Notes under the pieces: model-generated | What the model was told of the DNA's origin: nothing | The model's input: only the letters and a program-made list of their open reading frames with translations | Database searches by the model: none | Assembly: GCF_027257935.1 (NCBI RefSeq) | Contig: NZ_JANZKW010000002.1 | Span: 855,722 to 919,721 of the forward strand | Reading direction: 5' to 3' | Source: Chitinimonas sp. BJYL2 | GTDB taxonomy: Bacteria; Pseudomonadota; Gammaproteobacteria; Burkholderiales; Chitinimonadaceae | Length of the DNA: 64,000 nt | In this document: one piece after another, positions 9,075 to 20,009 of the stretch | Layout: each line of letters starts with the position of its first letter | How positions within the stretch are numbered: the stretch's first letter is position 1 | Position numbers and translations under genes: made by a program

Positions 9075-10295
9075 TCAACTCATGCCCGGCCGGGGTGGGC
9101 GCAAATGCTGCGTACCCTGCTTGAGCCAGCCAGCCAGCGCATCGCCCGGTATCGGTTTGGAGACATGGAAACCCTGCGCCACATCGCAACCCAGCAGGCG
9201 AATCAACTGCCAGTCCGCTGGGTTCTCCACCCCTTCGGCTACGGTGGTCAGATGCAGCTTCTTGCCCATCTCGATCGTACTTTGCAGCATCACATGCAGA
9301 TGCGGTTTCTCCGATGCGCCGTGCACCAGTGATCGATCGATCTTGAGCTCGGTAAACGGAATGCGTGAAAGCTGCTGCATGGAGGAAAAACCGGTGCCGA
9401 AGTCATCGATGCCCAAGCCGAAACCCTTGAGCCGGAGGCGCGCCAAGGTACCCAGCGACAAGGCGAGATCAGACATGACAGCCGTCTCGGTGATTTCCAG
9501 CACCAGATACTTGGGCTCGATACCGATCTTGCTGGTCACGGCGGCGATACGGTCTGCCAGGTCGGTCAAAGCCAGCGACTTGGCCGAGAGATTCACGGCC
9601 ACGCTGATGGTAAGCCCACGCGCATGCCAATCACGCAGTTGTTTGAGTGCCGTTTCAAGTGCCCAGTCGGTAAGGTCATCAATCGCCCCGCCCTCTTCGG
9701 CAATCGGGATGAAGTAGGCAGGCGGAACAAGACCGTGCTGCGGGTGCTGCCAGCGCACCAATGCTTCCACGCCACGCATCACACCCGAGTGCGTGGTGAC
9801 CTTGGGTTGGTAATGCAAGACCAGTTCACGGTTGGCAATGGCGCGGCGTACATCCTCAATGCTGAAGTTGTACTCGGCAGCACGTTGCTTCTCGGAGACC
9901 TCACCGGGCCGGAAACGTCCGACCAGATTAGCCAGATTATCGAAAGAAAGGGGTTTTTGAACGATGCCAAGCACGATCAGGCCGTGCTCCTGCGCCATGG
10001 TTTCCACGGTGGACAACAGGGTGGTTTCGCGGCCGGATACGACGATCAGTGCGTTGACGAGATGCCGTTCGGCGATATGGCGGATCAACTCCACGCCATC
10101 CATATCGGGCATTTCCAGATCGGTGATCAGGATGTCGGGCTTATTGTTGGCGGCAAGGACATCCAGCGCGTGGCGGCCGTTCTCGGCCTCAAGCAATTGT
10201 TTGATACCCATACTGGTGAGCAGGTCGAGTGCGTGCAATCGCTGCACGGCGCTGTCCTCTACCACCATGACACTCAGATCGGTGTTGATCGTCAT
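9075..10295 (-). CDS. Response regulator with EAL cyclic-di-GMP phosphodiesterase domain
   Basis: A 406-residue protein with an N-terminal receiver (about 7-125; acidic pocket E13-D14, phospho-acceptor D59 in ITDLEMPDMDG) and a C-terminal EAL domain (about 150-395). The EAL domain keeps its signature (GVEALVRWQ), the metal-binding DDFGTGFSS and the EGVE loop, so it should be an active c-di-GMP phosphodiesterase of PvrR/VieA architecture. The start at 10295 is chosen because it precedes the receiver and has an AAGG upstream. It is the last gene of the chemotaxis operon, so phosphorylation by the operon's CheA may link chemotactic signals to c-di-GMP breakdown. Confidence 0.92.
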   Translation of the reverse strand: MTINTDLSVMVVEDSAVQRLHALDLLTSMGIKQLLEAENGRHALDVLAANNKPDILITDLEMPDMDGVELIRHIAERHLVNALIVVSGRETTLLSTVETMAQEHGLIVLGIVQKPLSFDNLANLVGRFRPGEVSEKQRAAEYNFSIEDVRRAIANRELVLHYQPKVTTHSGVMRGVEALVRWQHPQHGLVPPAYFIPIAEEGGAIDDLTDWALETALKQLRDWHARGLTISVAVNLSAKSLALTDLADRIAAVTSKIGIEPKYLVLEITETAVMSDLALSLGTLARLRLKGFGLGIDDFGTGFSSMQQLSRIPFTELKIDRSLVHGASEKPHLHVMLQSTIEMGKKLHLTTVAEGVENPADWQLIRLLGCDVAQGFHVSKPIPGDALAGWLKQGTQHLRPPRPGMS

Positions 10296-10369
10296 GCTTT
10301 GAGCCCTTGTTCCGTCATCAGGCATATTATCGAAAACTGATCCGCAATACCTGTCTGCATGCATTCAGA

Positions 10370-11530
10370 TTAGACCGTGCGCAACAGACTGCGGCTAATC
10401 ACACCCGGAATTTCCGTCAGGCTTGCCACCTGCTCGGTTGCGCCGATCCGTAGCGCCTCCTTGGGCATCCCGAACACAATACAGCTGGCCTCATCCTGCG
10501 CGTAAGTTGTTGCGCCCATATCACGCATTTCCTTCAGACCCTTGGCACCATCATCGCCCATCCCGGTCATGATGATGCCCAGCGCATTCTTGCCGGCACA
10601 CTTGGCCACCGAACGGAACAGCACATCCACGGATGGTCGATGGCGGCTGACCAAGGGGCCGTCCACCACTTCCACGTAGTAATGCGATGGCCCACGTTTG
10701 ACCAGCAGGTGCTTGCCGCCCGGCGCAATCAGCGCACGGCCGCGCATCATGCGATCGTTGTTCTCGGCTTCCTTGACTTCGATCTTGCAAAGACCGTTGA
10801 GGCGTTGCGCAAAGGTGGCGGTAAATTTTTCGGGCATGTGCTGGACGATAGCCAAGCCAGGACAATCGACACTCAAGGCCGGCAGCACCTGTTCCAATGC
10901 CTGAACCCCGCCTGTAGAGACACCCAGCGCCACAATCCGTTCGGTCACGCTATGCATCGGCACCCCGTTAGGGGCATCCAGAATGGCATCGGCACTCAGC
11001 TTGGGGGTCTGGATTTTCTCCGACACAAACGACATGGGCGCCCCAACCGCGCGCGGAGGCGGCGTGTCTTGCGGAGCGGGCCTTGATGCAGGCGCGGGCG
11101 TATTCAGTGGTCGCAGCATGCGCAGGCGACCGCTCGCTGCGTGAGCGGCGCGGATGGCATGAATCAGATCAGCCGAGCTGTCCTGCAGAAAGTCACGCAC
11201 ACCGATGGAGGGCTTGGTAATGATGCCCAAGGCACCGGAAGACAGCGCTTCCAGCGTCACCGCCGCCCCCTTCTCCGTGAGGCTGGAGCAAATCACGACC
11301 GGCGTGGGGCGCTCGGCCATCAGCTTTTTCAGGAAGGTAATGCCGTCCATGCGCGGCATCTCGATATCCAGCACGATGACATCGGGCCACTGAAGCTTCA
11401 TTCGCTCCATGGCAAACAGCGGGTCCGCCGCTGCGCCGATCACCTTGATATCGGACTCGCGGGCGAGTTCGTCACTGATCACCTGACGCACGACAGCCGA
11501 ATCATCGACGATCAGCACGTTGATAGGCAT
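10370..11530 (-). CDS. cheB: Protein-glutamate methylesterase/glutaminase CheB
   Basis: A 386-residue CheB: a receiver domain (about 1-120, D9-D10 acidic pair, phospho-Asp55, Lys106), a proline/alanine-rich linker (about 140-165) and a methylesterase domain (about 190-380). The catalytic Ser in GVSTGG, His in VQHMPEKF and Asp in GMGDDGAKG are all present. It demethylates receptor glutamates and opposes CheR in adaptation. It lies 17 bp downstream of cheD and upstream of the receiver-EAL gene. Confidence 0.97.
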   Translation of the reverse strand: MPINVLIVDDSAVVRQVISDELARESDIKVIGAAADPLFAMERMKLQWPDVIVLDIEMPRMDGITFLKKLMAERPTPVVICSSLTEKGAAVTLEALSSGALGIITKPSIGVRDFLQDSSADLIHAIRAAHAASGRLRMLRPLNTPAPASRPAPQDTPPPRAVGAPMSFVSEKIQTPKLSADAILDAPNGVPMHSVTERIVALGVSTGGVQALEQVLPALSVDCPGLAIVQHMPEKFTATFAQRLNGLCKIEVKEAENNDRMMRGRALIAPGGKHLLVKRGPSHYYVEVVDGPLVSRHRPSVDVLFRSVAKCAGKNALGIIMTGMGDDGAKGLKEMRDMGATTYAQDEASCIVFGMPKEALRIGATEQVASLTEIPGVISRSLLRTV

Positions 11531-11547
11531 GTGTATCCCCCGCTCGC

Positions 11548-12060
11548 TTACGTTGACTTACCCGGCGTAGGCTGGAACCGGACCCAGACATCGCCGGTCG
11601 CGATATCGAATACGATGTGACGATGTCCCTCGCCGGCAAGGTGCTCCCTGCTCAGCCGGAAACCGTGACTGGCCAGCCACTGCTTGCCGAATTCGATATT
11701 GCGATCGCCCACTGCTGGTAGTTTGCTGCTGCCGTTATTGAGCATGTGACCGCCACCGAACATTTTCACCACATAGTCCGCCGGCAGCGTTCCGGTCGAT
11801 TGAATATAGCGCATGACCAATTGAAACGCTTCCTCAGCATAGCGACCATCGAGCTGCGCCGGCAGGCCGGCTTTTGCTGTGCCGGAAGGCTGTGTATTGG
11901 GCCGTTGCGGCAGCAGGTAATGACACATCCCCCCGATACGGCGCTGTGGGTGCCACCAGGTGATCGACACACAGGAGCCCAGCAAGGTGCGTATCCGGGT
12001 TTCTGCATCGCCGAAATACACCTCTCCCGGTTGCAGGAAAATATCGATCTGGAAGCTCAT
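11548..12060 (-). CDS. cheD: Chemoreceptor glutamine deamidase CheD
   Basis: A 170-residue CheD of standard length. The catalytic cysteine is Cys30 in [11 protein letters not shown] and the conserved histidine is His47 in [18 protein letters not shown] carries the third conserved region. It deamidates receptor glutamines and may bind CheC-type phosphatases elsewhere in the genome. Its ATG overlaps the cheR stop by 4 bp, indicating translational coupling. Confidence 0.96.
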   Translation of the reverse strand: MSFQIDIFLQPGEVYFGDAETRIRTLLGSCVSITWWHPQRRIGGMCHYLLPQRPNTQPSGTAKAGLPAQLDGRYAEEAFQLVMRYIQSTGTLPADYVVKMFGGGHMLNNGSSKLPAVGDRNIEFGKQWLASHGFRLSREHLAGEGHRHIVFDIATGDVWVRFQPTPGKST

Positions 12061-12902
12061 TTACGCTTCCTGTAGATCGTGGGCATGAAAGATTCGAGCA
12101 GACCCGGCAAGCCGATCAGTGATTCGGAGTGGCCCACCACCAGCCAGCCGCCGGGCTTGAGTAACTCGGCTACGGCCTGAACCACTCGCCGCTTGGTGTC
12201 ACCATCGAAATAGATGATCACATTACGCAGAAAAATCACGTCGAAGCGCCCGATCTCGGGCAAGGATTCGATCAGGTTCACCGCCTCGAAACGCACTTTC
12301 TGCCGCAAAGCGCGATCAATCAGCATCTGCCCCATGTACTCGCCTGTGCCACGCAGGCAGTACTGCTTGAGGTAGTCCGGCGGAATATTGTGGGCACGCT
12401 CCATGGGATACAGACCGCGCCTTGCCTGCGCGAGTACCCGGCTGGAAATGTCCGACCCGATCACCTCCCATGGCCCTTGTATACCCAAGGTGGAAGCCAG
12501 CTCCATTGCTAGGCTGTAAGCCTCCTCACCGGAGGCGCTGGCAGCACTCCAGATTCGCACTGGCTGGCCCTTGAGCAGGGGCAGCAACTGCTCCCGAAGC
12601 GCGTCGAAGTGGCGTGGCTCGCGGAAGAAATAGGTTTCGTTGGTGGTGATCAGGTCAATGGCGATCTGCCGCTCGGCATCGTCACCAGACTGCGCGATCA
12701 GCTGGAAGTAGTCGCCAAAAGTGGGTACGGCCCGGTCACGCAGGCGCTTGGCCAGCCGGCCAGCAAGCATGGCCTTCTTGACCGGCGCGAGGTGGATACC
12801 CGTCAGCTTTTCGATCCATGGCTGGTAATGGGCAAACTCCGCATCGGTCATCTCGACCATGCCGAAGGGAAGCACCGGGTTGAGCCCTGCGGGAGCAATC
12901 AT
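12057..12902 (-). CDS. cheR: Chemotaxis protein methyltransferase CheR
   Basis: A 281-residue CheR with an N-terminal helical domain (about 15-75) and a SAM-dependent methyltransferase domain. Visible motifs are TTNETYFFREPRHF, IWSAASASGEEAYSLAM (SAM-binding motif I) and FDVIFLRNVIIYFD. It methylates receptor glutamates in adaptation. The start overlaps the cheW stop and the end overlaps cheD, so translation is tightly coupled. Confidence 0.97.
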   Translation of the reverse strand: MIAPAGLNPVLPFGMVEMTDAEFAHYQPWIEKLTGIHLAPVKKAMLAGRLAKRLRDRAVPTFGDYFQLIAQSGDDAERQIAIDLITTNETYFFREPRHFDALREQLLPLLKGQPVRIWSAASASGEEAYSLAMELASTLGIQGPWEVIGSDISSRVLAQARRGLYPMERAHNIPPDYLKQYCLRGTGEYMGQMLIDRALRQKVRFEAVNLIESLPEIGRFDVIFLRNVIIYFDGDTKRRVVQAVAELLKPGGWLVVGHSESLIGLPGLLESFMPTIYRKRK

Positions 12903-13444
12903 CAGGGACCTGCGCTGCCCGCACCCTCGGTGCCTGCCGCGAGTTCGGCCATCTCACCGATGGAGAGCACATGGTTGAGCGACAGCAGGATCACGAACCG
13001 ATCATCCAGCTTACCCATGCCCTGAATGAACTCGGCGCGCAGCTTCGCGCCGAATGCCGGCGCGGGTTCGATGGCCTCCGGTGGCAGATCCAGCACCTCG
13101 TCAACAGCATCGACGATGATGCCCAGATCCAGCCAGTCCTCCTCATGCTGGACCTCGACAATCACGATACAGCTGCGCTTGCCGATTTCGGTCGCGGGGC
13201 GACCGAAGCGTGCGGCCAGATCAATCACCGGCACGACCGCGCCCCGCAGGTTGATTACTCCCCGCAGAAAGCGGGGCATCATCGGGACCTCGGTCAAGCC
13301 ACCGTACTCGATGATCTCCTTGATATGCAGGATTTCCAGCGCGTAAACCTCGCCACCCAGGCGAAAGGTCAGGTACTGGGGCTGCTCCACGGGCTCGGCA
13401 ACAGCCGTGCTGCTGCGCCGGAAAGGTTTGAGGGCCTGGTTCAT
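12902..13444 (-). CDS. cheW: Chemotaxis coupling protein CheW
   Basis: A 180-residue CheW with one CheW/SH3-like domain (about 22-165): YLTFRLGGEVYALEILHIKEII, then the hallmark LRGVINLRGAVVPVIDLAARFG. A 20-residue N-terminal extension and a short Gly/Ala-rich tail flank it. It links the receptor at 13463-15217 to CheA. It lies 18 bp downstream of the receptor gene. Confidence 0.96.
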   Translation of the reverse strand: MNQALKPFRRSSTAVAEPVEQPQYLTFRLGGEVYALEILHIKEIIEYGGLTEVPMMPRFLRGVINLRGAVVPVIDLAARFGRPATEIGKRSCIVIVEVQHEEDWLDLGIIVDAVDEVLDLPPEAIEPAPAFGAKLRAEFIQGMGKLDDRFVILLSLNHVLSIGEMAELAAGTEGAGSAGP

Positions 13445-13462
13445 GATGGCTCCATGCGCTCG

Positions 13463-15217
13463 CTAGAATCGGACAAACTGGGTTTCATCGACCGGCTTGG
13501 CCGGATGCTGGATAGGCGCGATATTGCCACTGGGCCGAGGCAACTCGGCAACCTGCGCCACAAACTTGGGTATCACCGGGACCGGCGGAGACGCTGGGGC
13601 ACTGGCTTTACTGGGCGTACGTGGCGGCTCGGCAACCTCGGGCAGGATGATCGGCGCAGGCTCATCCAGCTCGAACACCTGCAGTTGCCGGGCAAGCTGT
13701 TCGGCATGGCGCAGCATTTCCTCTGCTGTCGCGGCCAGCTCTTCCGACGCGGCAGCATTGGACTGCGTGGATACACCCAGCGTACTGATGGCCTGATTGA
13801 TCTGCATCAGCCCGGTTGCCTGCTCGCGGCCCGACGCCGTGATCTCCGCAACCAGATCCGCGGTATGACGTATCTCGGGTAGCGAACTGTCGAGCAGGTT
13901 ACCCGCGCTGACAGCCAGCTTGTCCGACTCCCCCGCCAGGTTGCCGATCTCACGGGCGGCAGCCTGACTGCGCTCGGCCAGCTTGCGAACCTCCTGCGCC
14001 ACAACGGCAAAACCCTTGCCATGCTGACCAGCCCGAGCCGCCTCAATGGCGGCATTGAGTGCGAGCAGGTTGGTCTGGTAGGCAATGTCGTCAACAACCC
14101 CGATCTTGCTGGCAATCTGACGCATGGCGCCCAAGGAAGCACCGACAGCTCGCCCGCCCTCTGTGGCCATCTCCGCAGCGCGCCCCGCCAGACGATCGGT
14201 CTCGGCGGCATGCTGTGCGGTCTGCGCCACGGAAGCGCTGATTTGTTCGATGGCCGCACTGGACTCCTCGATATTGCTGGCCTGTTCGCCCGCCGTACGC
14301 GACAGGGCAATCGCAGCAGCCTGCACCTGCGTGGAATTACGCAAGGTGGTGGCTGCCGTGGCGCGCAGCTCACGCATGCTGGCTTGCAGATTGCGCTGCA
14401 TGCTGGCCAAGGCGGCCATCAAGCTGCGGGTATCGCCGTGGCGCAGTGGAATCGGCGTGCGCAAATTGCCCGCAGCGATATGGTTCGCGATCCGGCTCGC
14501 GGCCTCCGGCTCACCACCGAGCAGGCCAAGCAGGTAACGCACCATCACGATACCCAGGACCAGCATGGCCAACAGTCCGACCAGGCTGAGCCAGCCACCC
14601 AGTTGCCGCTGTTCGGCGAGCTGCTGGGTGTTGCGCTTGACGGCTTCGGCGATGCGCTGGCCATCCAGGTCCGTCGCGCGATCCAGTGCCTGGGCCAATG
14701 CCGCAAAACTGGCATCCAGTTCTCGGAAAATGGCGGGCGATACCGGCGCCGCTACTGCGGTGTCCGTTACGGCGAGGTCTGTTACTGCGGGCACAGCCGC
14801 GGCGGCTGGGAGGGTCATGGCGCGCTCTGCCACGGCCTGATGACTGAGCCAGAGACGATCGATCTCGGCCATGACCGCCTTCTCGTCCCGGTCTCGGGTC
14901 GTAGATCGATACCGGTCCATCATGCTGAGGTAGCGGCTCCCGGCCTGCTGGCGTGCAGCCAGCAGTCTGGACCGGTCCGGTGTGTCCGGCATAAGGATCA
15001 GGGTCTGGGTGAGCTGGTGGTACTGCAGCGCTGCGACATGCGCGGCAGAGAGATCGCGCACGGCCAGCACATGTTGCTCGTGGACGCGGCGTAGTCGGGT
15101 ATCGGCATCGTCCAGCGCCATCATGGCAAGCAGGCCCATGCCTAGCACCAGCAGGGCAGCCATCCCGAAGACCAGGTAAAAACGGTGAAACAGGGTGAGA
15201 TGCATCGGCCAGGCCAT
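13463..15217 (-). CDS. Methyl-accepting chemotaxis protein
   Basis: A 584-residue transmembrane chemoreceptor. TM1 ([20 protein letters not shown]) is followed by a helical periplasmic sensor (about 35-205), TM2 ([20 protein letters not shown]), HAMP, and a long cytoplasmic coiled coil with the invariant tip [20 protein letters not shown]. The C terminus is a Pro/Ala-rich tail without the NWxxF CheR-docking motif. The ATG at 15217 is preferred because GAAGG lies 9 nt upstream; the ATG at 15226, which overlaps the cheA stop as ATGA, has GAAGG directly against it and is less likely. The ligand is unknown. Confidence 0.94.
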   Translation of the reverse strand: MAWPMHLTLFHRFYLVFGMAALLVLGMGLLAMMALDDADTRLRRVHEQHVLAVRDLSAAHVAALQYHQLTQTLILMPDTPDRSRLLAARQQAGSRYLSMMDRYRSTTRDRDEKAVMAEIDRLWLSHQAVAERAMTLPAAAAVPAVTDLAVTDTAVAAPVSPAIFRELDASFAALAQALDRATDLDGQRIAEAVKRNTQQLAEQRQLGGWLSLVGLLAMLVLGIVMVRYLLGLLGGEPEAASRIANHIAAGNLRTPIPLRHGDTRSLMAALASMQRNLQASMRELRATAATTLRNSTQVQAAAIALSRTAGEQASNIEESSAAIEQISASVAQTAQHAAETDRLAGRAAEMATEGGRAVGASLGAMRQIASKIGVVDDIAYQTNLLALNAAIEAARAGQHGKGFAVVAQEVRKLAERSQAAAREIGNLAGESDKLAVSAGNLLDSSLPEIRHTADLVAEITASGREQATGLMQINQAISTLGVSTQSNAAASEELAATAEEMLRHAEQLARQLQVFELDEPAPIILPEVAEPPRTPSKASAPASPPVPVIPKFVAQVAELPRPSGNIAPIQHPAKPVDETQFVRF

Positions 15218-15222
15218 GGCGC

Positions 15223-17436
15223 TCATCCTTCACGGCCCGGGCGGGGCAGTTCTACAAGGCTGTTGCGGGGTTCATAGGTACGTTGCTCGGAGCTGGCAGC
15301 GCGGCTGATCAGATCGGGAACATCCAGCACCAGCGCCACCGCACCACTGCCCAGAATGGTGGAACCTGCCAGACCACGTACACCGCGGAACAACTGGCCC
15401 AGCGGTTTGATCACGGCCTGAAGCTCGCCCTCAAGCCTGTCCACCACCAGGCCGGCACGCAGATTACCGTACTGCACCACAACTACCGCCTGCCGGGCGC
15501 TTGCAGCCGCCTCTACCTCAAACAGATCCCGCAGCAGCAGATAGGGCAACACTTCGCCACGGAGGTTCAGGTAATGGCGCGCATCGCTGACCTCGCTGAG
15601 GGGCAGGTCCAGGCACTCCAGCACCATATCCAGCGGAATCACGAAGCTGGCAGCGCCAACGCCGACGCGGAAACCATCGATGATGGCCAGGGTAAGGGGC
15701 ATGCGCAGACGGACGATGGTGCCCTCTCCGGCGCTGGAATCCACTTCGATACTGCCTTTGAGCGCCTCGATATTACGTTTGACCACGTCCATGCCCACAC
15801 CGCGGCCTGACAGGCTGGTCACGGTCTCCGCCGTGGAAAAGCCTGGCTCGAACACGAGTTGCCAGGTCTCACGCTCCGACATCACCACGTCGGCGTCGAT
15901 CAGACCCCGCTCGATTGCACGGGCGCGGATACGCTGGGTGTCCAGGCCACCGCCGTCATCCCCCACCTCGATGACCACCGATCCCGATTCGTGGAACGCA
16001 TTGAGCCAGACCGTACCAACCTCGGCCTTGCCCCGCAGCTGGCGAACGTCGGCGGATTCAATACCGTGGTCTATCGCATTGCGCACCAGATGAACCAGGG
16101 GATCACCCAGGCGCTCAACCATGGACTTATCGAGCTCGGTGTCCTCGCCGGAAATATCGAGACGTATCTGTTTGCCAAGCTCGTGTGCCGCATCCCTTAC
16201 CACCCGCGGGAAACGGTTGAATATGTCACCCACAGGCACCATCCGCAGGGACAGGGCCTCATCGCGAATCTGTTCCACCAGGCCGACCAGCGAGGCGACA
16301 GACTCGATCAAGCCGTTGTTGCCGGTTTTGCTGGCCGAGAGTTGTGCAGCGGCGCCGGCAATCACCAGCTCACCAACCAGATCAATCAGGGAATCGAGCC
16401 GGGATGCATCCATCCGCACGGTACGATGTTCGCGGGTCTTCTGCGCCTGATGCTCACGCTGCTTGTCGAGTGCCGCCGCCACTGCCTGCGGCGGTGCCAG
16501 TTGCTGCTCGACCAGAATGGCGCCCAGCGGGCGATGGTCACCGCTTTCCGCTGCTTCACGCTGAATGCCGAGCACTTCATCGAGCTCAGACGGCGTCAGC
16601 GCGCCACCACGTACCAAGATATCGCCCAGCCGGGTGGCGCCCTCTGGGATTTCACGGATCAGGCGGATGTATTCCGAAATATGTGAATGCGGCGGCAGGA
16701 TGCGGATCTGGCTGTCGTCGCGCACAAACTCGAACACGTTTTCAATGGCGAGCTTGTCCACATGCGGCGCGGCATCGAACTCGATCTCGAATCCCAGATA
16801 GCAGGACTCGGGGTCCATGGGCAGCAGTTCGGGCAGGCTGTCGTAAAGCGTCGTCAGGTAGACGATCCGCCCCAGCGAAGCGAGGTAACGGATGAACGAA
16901 ATCGGGTCCATGCCGTTCCGCAACACATCGGGGCCGAACCGCAGCGAGATATGCCAGTGCTCGCTGGAAACGACATGGTCGCCGTCGGTCTCCACCTCCA
17001 CCGTCGGCCCTGCCACCCGGGTCATCGGCGCAGCCGCTGGTTCCCTTTCTGCATCGGGTTGCAGACAGGCATGCAGCTGGGCTTCCAGGGTCAGATCGTG
17101 CGGCACGCTCCTGCCTTGGCGGACGGCTTCCACCATGGCCCCAATATGGTCGCGCGTCGCAAACAGCAACTGGATCAGGCTTACCGTGAGCGGCAGCGCC
17201 TCGTCGCGCACGCGGTCCAGCACGCTCTCGCCCAGATGGGTAAATGCCACCACATCATCGAGGCCGAACAGGCCTGCCGATCCCTTGATGGTATGCACCG
17301 CGCGGAACATGGCATTGAGATACTCGCGGCGCAGATCCCCTGTCGAGGTTTCCACTGCCAGCAGCGCATCCTCCATGGCCGCCAGCAACTCGAACGACTC
17401 CTCAAAGAAAACCTGCTTGGCGGATTCGAGATTCAT
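15223..17436 (-). CDS. cheA: Chemotaxis histidine kinase CheA
   Basis: A 737-residue CheA. The Hpt domain (about 1-110) has the phospho-histidine His48 in [16 protein letters not shown] long middle region (about 135-330) precedes dimerisation (P3), an ATPase domain with N box [13 protein letters not shown]1 GDDGGGLD and G2 [10 protein letters not shown], and a C-terminal CheW-like P5 domain (about 590-720). The P2 segment is atypical and may include an extra sensory or docking module. It would phosphorylate CheY, CheB and perhaps the receiver-EAL protein. Its start overlaps the STAS gene stop by 4 bp. Confidence 0.97.
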   Translation of the reverse strand: MNLESAKQVFFEESFELLAAMEDALLAVETSTGDLRREYLNAMFRAVHTIKGSAGLFGLDDVVAFTHLGESVLDRVRDEALPLTVSLIQLLFATRDHIGAMVEAVRQGRSVPHDLTLEAQLHACLQPDAEREPAAAPMTRVAGPTVEVETDGDHVVSSEHWHISLRFGPDVLRNGMDPISFIRYLASLGRIVYLTTLYDSLPELLPMDPESCYLGFEIEFDAAPHVDKLAIENVFEFVRDDSQIRILPPHSHISEYIRLIREIPEGATRLGDILVRGGALTPSELDEVLGIQREAAESGDHRPLGAILVEQQLAPPQAVAAALDKQREHQAQKTREHRTVRMDASRLDSLIDLVGELVIAGAAAQLSASKTGNNGLIESVASLVGLVEQIRDEALSLRMVPVGDIFNRFPRVVRDAAHELGKQIRLDISGEDTELDKSMVERLGDPLVHLVRNAIDHGIESADVRQLRGKAEVGTVWLNAFHESGSVVIEVGDDGGGLDTQRIRARAIERGLIDADVVMSERETWQLVFEPGFSTAETVTSLSGRGVGMDVVKRNIEALKGSIEVDSSAGEGTIVRLRMPLTLAIIDGFRVGVGAASFVIPLDMVLECLDLPLSEVSDARHYLNLRGEVLPYLLLRDLFEVEAAASARQAVVVVQYGNLRAGLVVDRLEGELQAVIKPLGQLFRGVRGLAGSTILGSGAVALVLDVPDLISRAASSEQRTYEPRNSLVELPRPGREG

Positions 17437-17759
17437 GCCGTACGCCCGCGAGAAATGATGACCGGGTCACCAAACACCCCGGCCATGTTGTAGAGATCCA
17501 TCACGGCAAGTACTGCCTTGCTGTGGCCATGGAAACTCAGGTTCTTTTGCTGGCGGTTGGCTTCGATCTTGAGTGCGAGCAACAATTGCACACCCGCGGT
17601 ATCAAACTCGGCGATACCGGCAAGATCCACCTCAAGGTGCTCGGCGATATTGAGCTCATCGAGCATGCGCTGCTTGGCCGCACTGGCGTCGTAGATGGTG
17701 AGCGTGCCATCGATACGCAGAATGCAGCGATCCTGGTCATAAACCGAAGAAATGGCCAT
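17433..17759 (-). CDS. STAS-domain protein (anti-sigma antagonist-like)
   Basis: A 108-residue single STAS domain: ILRIDGTLTIYDASAAKQR, then VDLAGIAEFDTAGVQLLLAL, whose FDTAGVQ loop holds the candidate phospho-Thr/Ser region. The start at 17759 is supported by GGGAG 7 nt upstream; the frame is open to 17813. STAS proteins like this are commonly encoded immediately upstream of cheA in MCP operons of betaproteobacteria, where their role is not well defined. Overlap with cheA suggests a stoichiometric partner. Confidence 0.9.
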   Translation of the reverse strand: MAISSVYDQDRCILRIDGTLTIYDASAAKQRMLDELNIAEHLEVDLAGIAEFDTAGVQLLLALKIEANRQQKNLSFHGHSKAVLAVMDLYNMAGVFGDPVIISRGRTA

Positions 17760-17842
17760 ACGCCGGCTCCCGGTAGGCTTGCTGCCGCATGGCGGAATGG
17801 AAACTGTGCACAAGCATCATCGCAGACAACCGCTACTTGGCT

Positions 17843-18229
17843 TCAGGGAAGTATCAGCTTGGCAACGGCCCGTAGCACCTGCTCAGGCTGGAAAGGCTTG
17901 ACGACCCAAGCCTTGGCGCCCGCCATCTGGCCCTCGATCTTCTTGTCTTCGTGCGCCTCGGTAGTCAGCATGATGATGGGGGTAAAGCGATACTCCGGCA
18001 GTTGCTTGACGGCCTTCACGAAGGAAATCCCGTCCATATTGGGCATGTTCACATCGGAAATGATCAAGTGGATACGACGACCATCAAGGCGCGCGAGGCC
18101 CTCATTGCCATCCGCGGCCTCGACCACTTCGTAACCGGCATTGGCCAAGGCAATATGAACAACCTGCCGCAAGCTGGCAGAATCATCCACGATCAGAACG
18201 GTTTTCTTGCTGTCGTTTGCGACCATCAT
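17843..18229 (-). CDS. cheY: CheY-like single-domain response regulator
   Basis: A 128-residue stand-alone receiver. D15-D16 form the acidic pocket in LIVDDSASLRQVV, Asp59 in IISDVNMPNMDG is the phospho-acceptor, and the conserved Thr and Lys follow in MLTTEAHEDK and WVVKPFQPEQ. It is the first gene of the minus-strand chemotaxis operon and probably carries the output of CheA to a motor or pilus. The start may be the first or second Met. Confidence 0.93.
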   Translation of the reverse strand: MMVANDSKKTVLIVDDSASLRQVVHIALANAGYEVVEAADGNEGLARLDGRRIHLIISDVNMPNMDGISFVKAVKQLPEYRFTPIIMLTTEAHEDKKIEGQMAGAKAWVVKPFQPEQVLRAVAKLILP

Positions 18230-18383
18230 TGCAGGCAGGGTAAGGGAGTCTGACCTTCATACTAGTTCAGGTGTGCAAGGAAACAATACTGCCGCACACA
18301 GCCGCTGCAGCATGCAAGCAACGCTGGCCGCGATTTCACCCTAGAATCAGCGCCATCCTGATGCACAAGCCCAAGAGGTTGCC

Positions 18384-19925
18384 ATGCGTTTCGCCCTGAT
18401 TCTCACAGCCCTGCTGACGGCCAGTGCCGTGCAGCCCGCCATTGCCAAGTCCGTCAGCCATGCGCTGCCACCCGGCATTGCCTGGGAGCAGGGCGATGTG
18501 ACTGCCGCCTTTGCACGCGCCAAAGCCACCCAGAAGCCGCTGTTTCTTTACTGGGGCGCGGTGTGGTGCCCACCTTGCAACCAGGTCAAGGCCACCATCT
18601 TCAAACAGCAGGCCTTCATTGAACGTACTCGCCAGTTCATTCCTGTCTATCTGGATGGCGATAGCCCCGGCGCACAAAAGCTCGCCAGTCAGTACAAGGT
18701 TCGCGGTTACCCGACCATGATCCTGTTCAAGCCGGACGGCAGCGAGATCACACGTCTCCCCGGCGAGGTGGACCTGGAACGCTATCTGCAAACGCTGGAG
18801 CTGGGCCTCAGCAATGCCCGTCCGGTGCGCCAGCTGCTTGCCAGCGCCAATCAAGGGGAGGCGCTCAGCCATAGCGAGTGGCAACTGCTGGCGGACTATG
18901 CCTGGGAAACGGATCGAGCCCAGCTGGTGCCGGAAGACCGTCTGCCCGGTACTTTGGCCAATCTGGTCGCACGCATGCCCGCCAACCTGGGCCCGGTTGC
19001 ATTGCGCTTGAAACTCAAGGCACTCGCCGTCAGCACCAGCGCCGGCAGCATCACACCCGAGCAGGCAGCGCAGGGACGCAGCCTGCTGCACTCACTCTTC
19101 GCCACGACTGGCCAGACCCGACGCAACTTCGATGTATTGGTCAATTACACCAGCAGCATGGGCAAGGTGCTGACCGCTGCGGCCCCCGCAGAGCGGGAGA
19201 CCTTGCTTAAGGCCTGGCATGCCGCCTTACGCACCCTTGCCGACGACACCACGGTGTCCACTACCGACAGACTGGCCGCTGCCGTGGCCGGTCTCTCGCT
19301 GGCACGCATCAGCGCGCCCGAAGCGCCGTTGCCCACGGCTCTGGTGGCAGATATACGCCAACGTGTCAGTCAAGCAGACCAGACCACCACCGATGGCTAC
19401 GAACGCCAGTCGGTCATCAGCCTCGGGGCCGATGCGCTCACCGAAGCCGGGCTCGATCAGGAATCCGATCGCCTGCTGCTGGCGGAGCTCAAGCGCTCAC
19501 ACTCGCCTTATTATTTCATGCTGGGTCTGGCTGCGAACGCCAAGGCACGTGGCGACAAGGCCGCCGCGCTGAACTGGATGGAGCAGGCCTATCAACGCGC
19601 AGAAGGTCCGGCCACACGACTGCAATGGGGAGTCAGCTACATCAGCGGCCTTATCGAACTGAGCCCGCAAGATGCCAAGCGCATCGACAAGGCCACCCTG
19701 CAGGTACTCAAGGAACTCGAAGCCAGCAAGCATGTTTTCTACGAGCGCAATCAGCGCGCGCTGGAAAAGTTGCTGAGCAAGCTCACGGCCTGGAACAAGG
19801 ACAAGGCGCATCAAGCCAGTCTCAGACAGGTACACAGCCAGCTGGACAAGCTGTGCCGCCCGATTGCCAAGACCGATCCGCAAAAGCCGGTCTGTGAAGG
19901 CCTGGTCAAGCAGGCGCGAGGCTGA
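18384..19925 (+). CDS. Exported thioredoxin-fold protein with long helical C terminus
   Basis: A 513-residue exported protein. A signal peptide (residues 1-21, AVQPAIA) precedes a thioredoxin domain (about 30-145) with the redox motif W61-C62-P-P-C65 and cis-Pro region GYPTMILF. The remaining 360 residues are alpha-helical with TPR-like spacing and end in two Cys (LCRPIAKTDPQKPVC). It is likely a periplasmic disulfide reductase or thiol-handling protein. No partner gene is adjacent. It diverges from cheY at 18229. Confidence 0.88.
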   Translation: MRFALILTALLTASAVQPAIAKSVSHALPPGIAWEQGDVTAAFARAKATQKPLFLYWGAVWCPPCNQVKATIFKQQAFIERTRQFIPVYLDGDSPGAQKLASQYKVRGYPTMILFKPDGSEITRLPGEVDLERYLQTLELGLSNARPVRQLLASANQGEALSHSEWQLLADYAWETDRAQLVPEDRLPGTLANLVARMPANLGPVALRLKLKALAVSTSAGSITPEQAAQGRSLLHSLFATTGQTRRNFDVLVNYTSSMGKVLTAAAPAERETLLKAWHAALRTLADDTTVSTTDRLAAAVAGLSLARISAPEAPLPTALVADIRQRVSQADQTTTDGYERQSVISLGADALTEAGLDQESDRLLLAELKRSHSPYYFMLGLAANAKARGDKAAALNWMEQAYQRAEGPATRLQWGVSYISGLIELSPQDAKRIDKATLQVLKELEASKHVFYERNQRALEKLLSKLTAWNKDKAHQASLRQVHSQLDKLCRPIAKTDPQKPVCEGLVKQARG

Positions 19926-19952
19926 TCGGCACCGTGCGGCCCGCGTACCATG

Positions 19953-19982
19953 CAGAAAGCCGGCTACAAAGCCGGCTTTCTG
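19953..19982. terminator. Hairpin after thioredoxin-fold gene
   Basis: CAGAAAGCCGGC and GCCGGCTTTCTG form a perfect 12-bp stem with a 6-nt loop. It lies between two convergent genes; T tracts are short in both directions. Confidence 0.65.
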
Positions 19983-20009
19983 ATTCACCCCGGTTCGCCC
20001 GCCTGGCCC

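Noticed and set aside
14021..15094. 357-codon plus-strand frame opposite the chemoreceptor
   Set aside because: Shadow of a real coding region with typical receptor motifs on the minus strand.
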